A stretch of DNA of 64,000 nucleotides from Flavobacterium crocinum (GTDB taxonomy: Bacteria > Bacteroidota > Bacteroidia > Flavobacteriales > Flavobacteriaceae): the NCBI RefSeq assembly GCF_003122385.1, contig NZ_CP029255.1:4092001-4156000 (forward strand), written 5' to 3'. A program made the position numbers and the translations under genes. How positions within the stretch are numbered: position 1 is the first letter of the stretch; each line of letters opens with the position of its first letter. Below, in pieces: positions 59,356 through 64,000 of this stretch. Below the pieces are notes generated by a model. It saw only the letters and a list, made by a program, of their open reading frames with translations, was not told the origin of the DNA and ran no database searches.

Positions 59356-59499
59356 ATGTATAAATTCCTGGCCAAACTCAATAAAATATTGCTGCCCAGT
59401 TTTACTAAACAAGGATTAGATATTTCTAAAGCCAAAAAATGGCAGATGGCAATAATTGGATACCGCGCTTATGTAACTAAACGTGCATTAGGCAATTAA
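59356..59499 (+). CDS. 47-residue basic conserved protein
   Basis: From ATG 59356: MYKFLAKLNKILLPSFTKQG and DISKAKKWQMAIIGYRAYVTKRALGN. Basic, with a short hydrophobic start and a final amphipathic helix. Proteins of this size and sequence are common in Flavobacteriaceae and, in my memory, sometimes carry an SsrA-binding label that nothing here supports. RNA or ribosome association is possible but unproven. A longer frame from 59305 is less likely because it starts before the predicted transcript start. Confidence 0.6.
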   Translation: MYKFLAKLNKILLPSFTKQGLDISKAKKWQMAIIGYRAYVTKRALGN

Positions 59500-59552
59500 T
59501 ACAGATTATCTTTAGTTTATTAAGCAGAAAAAATCTTTTCTGCCAGTGATTT

Positions 59553-60398
59553 ATGAAAAACAGAGAAATAAACCTCCCTCCCGTTCCTGCAGTATTATTA
59601 GCAATTATTAGTGTTCAGTGTGGTGCTGCAATTGCAAAAACATTATTTCCGGCAATTGGTGCTGCAGGTACTGCTTCTATGCGTATTGGCATTTCAGCTT
59701 TACTTTTATTATTGGCTTACAGACCAAATTTAAAGGCCATTACGCCTGCACAATGGAAAATTGTAATTCCTTATGGCTTGTCTTTAGGTGCCATGAATTT
59801 GATATTTTATTTGGCAATAGAAAGAATTCCAATTGGACTGGCTGTTACACTTGAATTTGTAGGGCCTTTGTTATTGGCGATTGCAGGTTCAAAACGTCTC
59901 ATAGATTATTGCTGGGTTCTGCTTGCTGCAATCGGGATATTATTGATTGCTCCGTGGACAAATGATCGTTTAAATCCTTTTGGAATTTTGTTTGCTCTTT
60001 TAGCTGGTGGGTTTTGGGCGGCCTATATAGTCTTAGGAGGTAAAATATCCAAAATTATGAATGGCGGACAAGCAGTTTCAACCGGAATGTTGTTTGCAGC
60101 TATATTAATTCTTCCTTTTGGTTTTCTGGAAAATGGATTAACAAATCTGACTCCAAAGTTCTTTGGTATGGGGGTGGCTTTGGCACTTTTATCCAGTGCA
60201 ATTCCGTTTACTTTAGAAATGAAAGCTTTAGGGCAACTTCCTCCACGAACATTTAGCATTTTAATGAGTCTGGAACCTGCTGCAGCTTCTGTTTGCGCTT
60301 TTATCTTTCTACAGGAAAAATTAAATTTTTATGAAATTTTGGCTGTCGTTTGCGTAATAATTGCATCTACAGGAAGTACTTTGACCGCTAAAAGATAA
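59553..60398 (+). CDS. EamA/DMT transporter, RhtA-like amino-acid exporter
   Basis: 281 residues, ten membrane segments. Two EamA repeats: PAVLLAIISVQCGAAIAKTLFPAIGAAGTASMRIGISALLLLL and LNPFGILFALLAGGFWAAYIVLGG, with GLSLGAMNLIFYLAIERIPIGLAVTLEFVGPLLLAI very close to RhtA (threonine/homoserine exporter). Likely exports small amino acids or related metabolites. A terminator follows. Confidence 0.82.
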   Translation: MKNREINLPPVPAVLLAIISVQCGAAIAKTLFPAIGAAGTASMRIGISALLLLLAYRPNLKAITPAQWKIVIPYGLSLGAMNLIFYLAIERIPIGLAVTLEFVGPLLLAIAGSKRLIDYCWVLLAAIGILLIAPWTNDRLNPFGILFALLAGGFWAAYIVLGGKISKIMNGGQAVSTGMLFAAILILPFGFLENGLTNLTPKFFGMGVALALLSSAIPFTLEMKALGQLPPRTFSILMSLEPAAASVCAFIFLQEKLNFYEILAVVCVIIASTGSTLTAKR

Positions 60399-60424
60399 AA
60401 GCTCAGAAAGAATCCTGAGCTTTT
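60397..60424. terminator. Bidirectional terminator between exporter and fasciclin genes
   Basis: AAAAGCTCAG (60397-60406) pairs with CTGAGCTTTT (60415-60424), 8-nt loop; convergent genes both sides. Confidence 0.8.
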
Positions 60425-60452
60425 AAAAGTGTTAGCTTTGTTTTTGATATAA

Positions 60453-61007
60453 TTATTTCTTTGGCATTAGCACAGCGTCAACTACATGAATAACTCCATT
60501 GGACTGATTAACGTCTGCAATTGTTACTTTCGATTTATTTCCTTTTTCGTCTGTGATGTACAAGTCCTTACCTTCCATCCAGGCTGTTAACGTACCTCCA
60601 TTTACTGCTTTTATAGTGGCTTTACCTTTTCCTGCTTTTATCGCTTTTGCAATATCTGCACTACTCCATTTTCCTGCAACAACATGATAAGTCAAAATGT
60701 TTTGAAGCATTTTTTTATTTTCGGGTTTTAGTAATGTTTCAACTGTTCCTTTTGGCAATTTATCAAAAGCTTCATTTGTTGGTGCAAAAACTGTAAATGG
60801 ACCTTTCCCTTTTAAAGTTTCAGCTAAATCTGCCGCTTTTACCGCTGCAACCAATGTGGTATGATCTTTTGAATTAACAGCATTTTCAATAATATTTTTA
60901 TTCGGATACATGGCTGCTCCACCCACCATTACCGTTTTTTGAGCGAATGATGTAAATCCGAATGCCAAAGCTAAAATTACTGTAGCTAAAATTTTTGTAG
61001 TTTTCAT
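60453..61007 (-). CDS. Fasciclin-domain secreted protein
   Basis: 184 residues. Signal peptide to TSFAQ; one fasciclin (FAS1) domain: TLVAAVKAADLAETLKGKGPFTVFAPTNEAFDKLPKG (the FAPTNEAF H1 motif), TYHVVAGKWSSAD and GVIHVVDAVLMP (H2 motif). FAS1 proteins mediate adhesion or envelope contacts; some bacterial ones are periplasmic. Single gene. Confidence 0.85.
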   Translation of the reverse strand: MKTTKILATVILALAFGFTSFAQKTVMVGGAAMYPNKNIIENAVNSKDHTTLVAAVKAADLAETLKGKGPFTVFAPTNEAFDKLPKGTVETLLKPENKKMLQNILTYHVVAGKWSSADIAKAIKAGKGKATIKAVNGGTLTAWMEGKDLYITDEKGNKSKVTIADVNQSNGVIHVVDAVLMPKK

Positions 61008-61219
61008 AATTAATTTTTTTAAGTTATAAAGTCATTTACGGCGATATAATTGTTTTGGTTTTGCGAAAAATTAAAAGATTGAAAAATAACATTGAAAAAA
61101 TTGCAATATCTATTGAAAAACAAAGGTTTAATCTTTAAAATTATTTTTGATTATTTTAAAGAAGCAACTGAATTTTGCATTCTTTTTATTATTAAATTTA
61201 GATTCAAAACCTATTCACC

Positions 61220-61759
61220 ATGAAAAACCTACCTCAAAAAGTACGAAGTAAAAAACTTAGTTCGCGAGTTGATTTAACAGCAATGGTCAGCGTTTCTTTT
61301 TTGCTGATAATATTTTTTATGGTTGCAACCGAATTACGAAAACCAAATGTTGTTGATTTGAGTTTGCCAGAAAAATATAATGATGAAGCATACCGTCACG
61401 TTATCACATGTGGCAACGTAGATGTAAATCGCATCATAACCGTTTTATTAGACGATAATAATAAAATAATTACGTATTCAGGTCTCTTCTTTAGTCCTAT
61501 AAAAGAGCCAACAAAAGTAGGTTATGACAATGATGGTATCCGTAAAATATTGTTAGAAAGAAGTAATTTAATTCGAGAATACTCCGCTGCAATAGGAAGG
61601 CCAAAATACGGTCCCATCGTAATTATAAAACCAAGCAAAAAAAGTAATTTCAAAAATTTAGTTGATATTTTAGATGAAATGGCTATTGGAAAAATTGATA
61701 CTTATGCGATCGTAAATGATTTTACTGAAGAAGAATCTAAATTATTAGCTTCAAATTAA
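61220..61759 (+). CDS. ExbD/TolR-like protein lacking the usual membrane aspartate, copy 1
   Basis: 179 residues. One N-terminal membrane helix (SRVDLTAMVSVSFLLIIFFMVATEL) then a periplasmic domain of about 130 residues. The layout is that of ExbD/TolR, the proton-motive-force partners of TonB/TolA. In the common form the helix starts MVDxxFLLxxFFM, with the Asp carrying the proton path; here that position is Ser24. No ExbB/TolQ-like gene is near. Copy 2 follows at 61773. Function unclear, possibly a structural or regulatory partner. Confidence 0.68.
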   Translation: MKNLPQKVRSKKLSSRVDLTAMVSVSFLLIIFFMVATELRKPNVVDLSLPEKYNDEAYRHVITCGNVDVNRIITVLLDDNNKIITYSGLFFSPIKEPTKVGYDNDGIRKILLERSNLIREYSAAIGRPKYGPIVIIKPSKKSNFKNLVDILDEMAIGKIDTYAIVNDFTEEESKLLASN

Positions 61760-61772
61760 ATAATTAATCTTT

Positions 61773-62303
61773 ATGAAAAACCTACCTCAAAAAGTACGAA
61801 GTAAAAAACTTAGTTCACGTGTTGATTTAACTGCAATGGTCAGTGTTTCTTTTCTGCTAATTATATTTTTTATGTTGGTTGGAGAATTATCGAAGTCAAA
61901 GATTATGGAGTTTGGAAGGCCGGATTGTATCGATGAAGATCAACGTCGAGGATGCTATATGACAGACGAGAATCGAAACATGACAATACTTTTAGATGAC
62001 AATGACAGAATTATTACTTATACAGGATTATTATTTGTTCCCATTGATTCACCAAAAGAAGTAGGATATGGGAAAAACGGAATTAGAAAAAAAATATTTG
62101 AAAGAAATAAAAAAGTATTAGAATATTCTGCTCAGTTAGGCAAGCCAAATAACGGACTTATAGTTGTTATTAAACCAAGTAAAAAATCTAACTACGGGAA
62201 TTTAGTTGAAATTTTAGACGAAATGAAAATTGCTGGAATTAACACTTATTCTGTTGTTGATGATTTTACTCCGGAAGAAGCTAAATTACTTGCTTCTAAT
62301 TAA
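61773..62303 (+). CDS. ExbD/TolR-like protein lacking the usual membrane aspartate, copy 2
   Basis: 176 residues. The first 34 residues are identical to copy 1, including Ser24 in place of the helix Asp, and the DNA there is identical for about 44 bp, then differs mostly at third positions. The periplasmic halves match in order (RMTILLDDNDRIITYTGL-type strand, GLIVVIKPSKKSNYGNLVEILDEM) but differ more (about half identical). The 13-bp gap suggests one transcript. Likely a duplication under selection or partial gene conversion. Confidence 0.68.
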   Translation: MKNLPQKVRSKKLSSRVDLTAMVSVSFLLIIFFMLVGELSKSKIMEFGRPDCIDEDQRRGCYMTDENRNMTILLDDNDRIITYTGLLFVPIDSPKEVGYGKNGIRKKIFERNKKVLEYSAQLGKPNNGLIVVIKPSKKSNYGNLVEILDEMKIAGINTYSVVDDFTPEEAKLLASN

Positions 62304-62386
62304 ATTCAGCATGAAAATTTCCCGACTTCTCTCGAATGGACAGACTTGACTTGAACCAAATAAAACCTAAAATTATTTAATATAAA

Positions 62387-62412
62387 AAAGTCCCACATCA
62401 CTGTGGGACTTT
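62387..62412. terminator. Bidirectional terminator between the ExbD-like pair and rpsA
   Basis: AAAGTCCCAC (62387-62396) pairs with GTGGGACTTT (62403-62412), 6-nt loop; convergent genes. Confidence 0.8.
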
Positions 62413-62434
62413 CTATTTATAAAAAAGCTAAGAA

Positions 62435-64000
62435 TTATTTTTTCTCAGTTTTTTCCATTTTAGCTTTTAAAGCAGCTAATACATCATTGTTGTCACCTAA
62501 AGTCGCAGCTGGTGCGTTTGTAGATGCAGATGTAGTAGTTTCAGCAGCAGCTTTCACGTTTTTCTCTTCTTCTTCACGGAAGATAGCAGTGTGAGAAGCA
62601 ACTACTCTTTTGAATTCTTTGTTGAACTCGATTACTTTGAAATCAGCAGTATCGCCTTTTTTCAATTTCTTTCCGTCTTCTTTTTCAAGGTGACGAGTAG
62701 GAATGAAAGCAACGATATCATCTCCGAATTCTACAGTAGCCCCTTTGTCAACGATTTCAGAAATCTCTCCATTGTGGATAGTTCCTACAGCGAAAGAATC
62801 TTCGTATTGATCCCAAGGATTAGCAGTAGTTTGTTTGTGACCTAAAGATAATTTACGTCCTTCAACATCTAATTCTAATACAACAACATCAAGTTTTTCA
62901 CCAACATTTACAAACTCAGATGGGTGTTTAATTTTCTTAGTCCAAGAAAGGTCAGAAATGTAGATTAATCCATCAATTCCTTCTTCTAATTCTACGAAAA
63001 TACCAAAGTTTGTGAAGTTTCTAACGATACCTGTATGTTTAGAACCTACTGGGTATTTAGAAGTAATGTCAGTCCATGGATCTTGAGTCAATTGTTTGAT
63101 ACCTAATGACATCTTACGATCATCTCTGTCAAGAGTTAAGATAACTGCTTCAACAACATCTCCAACTTTCACGAAGTCCTGAGCAGAACGTAAGTGAGTT
63201 GACCATGACATTTCAGAAACGTGGATTAAACCTTCAACACCTTCAGCAACTTCGATAAATGCACCGTAATCAGCGATTACAACTACTTTACCTTTTACTT
63301 TATCACCAACAGTTAAGTTAGCATCTAAAGCATCCCATGGGTGAGCGTTTAATTGTTTCAATCCTAATTGAATTCTTGTTTTCTCATCATCGAAATCAAG
63401 GATTACAACGTTTAATTTTTGGTCTAATTCAAGAACTTCACTTGGGTGGTTGATTCTGCTCCAAGAAAGGTCAGTAATGTGAATTAATCCGTCAACACCA
63501 CCTAAGTCAATGAACACACCATAAGAAGTAATGTTTTTAACAACACCTTCTAATACTTGTCCTTTTTGTAATTGACCGATGATCTCTTTTTTCTGTACTT
63601 CAATATCAGCCTCGATAAGCGCTTTATGAGATACAACAACGTTTTTGAATTCGTGGTTGATTTTTACCACTTTGAATTCCATCATTTTGTTTACATATAC
63701 ATCGTAGTCTCTAATTGGCTTAACGTCAATTTGAGATCCTGGTAAGAACGCCTCGATACCGAATACGTCAACGATCATACCTCCTTTAGTTCTACATTTA
63801 ACAAAACCGTTAACGATTTCTCCAGTTTCATTAGCTGCAATAACTCTATCCCAAGATTTGATAGTACGTGCTTTTCTGTGAGATAATACTAATTGACCTG
63901 TTTTATCCTCACGGATGTCGATTAATACTTCTACTTTGTCACCTACTTTTAAATTTGGGTTGTAACGAAATTCGTTTAAAGAAATAACACCTTCAGATTT
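62435..64000 (-). CDS. rpsA: 30S ribosomal protein S1 (5' end outside window)
   Basis: The frame runs from the stop at 62435 to the right edge without a start; 522 codons are visible, so the ATG at 63778 is internal. At least five S1/OB-fold repeats can be counted, each with the GxVxxxxxYGxFVxL core, for example VLEGVVKNITSYGVFIDLGGVDGLIHITDLSWSR and VGSKHTGIVRNFTNFGIFVELEEGIDGLIYISD. S1 binds mRNA at the ribosome and helps start translation. The C-terminal tail is acidic and Lys-rich (EEEEKNVKAAAE, KMEKTEKK). Confidence 0.93.
   Translation of the reverse strand, partial: KSEGVISLNEFRYNPNLKVGDKVEVLIDIREDKTGQLVLSHRKARTIKSWDRVIAANETGEIVNGFVKCRTKGGMIVDVFGIEAFLPGSQIDVKPIRDYDVYVNKMMEFKVVKINHEFKNVVVSHKALIEADIEVQKKEIIGQLQKGQVLEGVVKNITSYGVFIDLGGVDGLIHITDLSWSRINHPSEVLELDQKLNVVILDFDDEKTRIQLGLKQLNAHPWDALDANLTVGDKVKGKVVVIADYGAFIEVAEGVEGLIHVSEMSWSTHLRSAQDFVKVGDVVEAVILTLDRDDRKMSLGIKQLTQDPWTDITSKYPVGSKHTGIVRNFTNFGIFVELEEGIDGLIYISDLSWTKKIKHPSEFVNVGEKLDVVVLELDVEGRKLSLGHKQTTANPWDQYEDSFAVGTIHNGEISEIVDKGATVEFGDDIVAFIPTRHLEKEDGKKLKKGDTADFKVIEFNKEFKRVVASHTAIFREEEEKNVKAAAETTTSASTNAPAATLGDNNDVLAALKAKMEKTEKK

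Noticed and set aside
63776..63778. ATG 63778 as the start of rpsA
   Set aside because: The frame continues upstream to the window edge with clear S1-domain sequence; the ATG is internal.

Overview
The window reads as a stretch of chromosome from a Flavobacterium-like member of the Bacteroidota. The evidence is AT-rich sequence, several upstream regions with the flavobacterial promoter pattern TTG-N17-23-TAnnTTTG, and a protein set typical of the family: a fused CcsBA cytochrome c biogenesis protein, a UbiA-family prenyltransferase of the geranylgeranylglyceryl-phosphate type, a fused alpha/beta 2-oxoacid dehydrogenase E1, BlaI/M56 pairs, DUF2911, DUF4265 and DUF6155 proteins, and many lipoproteins and Sec signal peptides. 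Gene density is high and most genes are ordinary housekeeping or envelope genes. I saw no rRNA, tRNA or CRISPR array.

Layout. 1-8486 is almost all minus strand: the 5' part of a secreted choloylglycine-hydrolase-type acylase, an ABC-F ATPase with a long leader, a lipocalin-like lipoprotein, a membrane transglutaminase-like protein, a signal-less periplasmic-binding-fold protein, DUF4265 and VOC proteins, a nucleoside phosphorylase, an eIF1/SUI1 homologue and a 2-oxoglutarate/Fe(II) oxygenase whose leader carries a terminator-like hairpin. 8676-20642 holds the fused E1, an MDR oxidoreductase with a Crp-like regulator, a YbdG-like mechanosensitive channel, two helicases and a type II NADH dehydrogenase. 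An IS3-family element (20731-22171) follows; it has split a terminator hairpin exactly at its loop. 22241-28737 has a Bcr/CflA efflux pump, two small exported proteins, a tail-to-tail toxin-antitoxin pair, a roughly 1 kb gene-free AT-rich segment with palindromic units, and a DUF294 signalling protein coupled to a degenerate DEDD exonuclease. 28865-38924 holds ccsBA and a plus-strand run: a DUF2520 protein, kdsC, the prenyltransferase, maf, a small MscS channel, an AI-2E-type permease and an Omp85-like outer-membrane protein. 39115-48009 carries envelope proteins, including an LVIVD lipoprotein and a PIG-L deacetylase / 35-residue membrane peptide / Na+ symporter unit. 48246-52000 is minus strand: DUF2911, a HAD phosphatase, tcdA, a TatD-like protein and DUF1684.

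The most distinctive accessory block is 53412-59275. It is a tandem duplication of a BlaI-type repressor and M56 (BlaR1-like) protease pair, preceded by a regular array of AACTA/TAGTT half-sites lying across the promoter. It is followed by a separately transcribed serine beta-lactamase-fold hydrolase with a carbohydrate-binding-like C-terminal domain. The two repressors are nearly identical, but the two proteases have quite different C-terminal (probably sensing) regions. The end of the window holds an RhtA-like exporter, a fasciclin protein, two tandem ExbD/TolR-like proteins that both lack the usual membrane aspartate, and most of rpsA running off the right edge.

Intergenic DNA is rich in short dispersed repeats: a ~120-bp palindromic element seen twice, both times between convergent genes; TCTAAGAT-type and GGAATTTGG-type repeats; a GC-rich ~85-bp block; and a perfect 18-bp palindrome. 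All functional statements come from reading motifs by eye; no database search was run.
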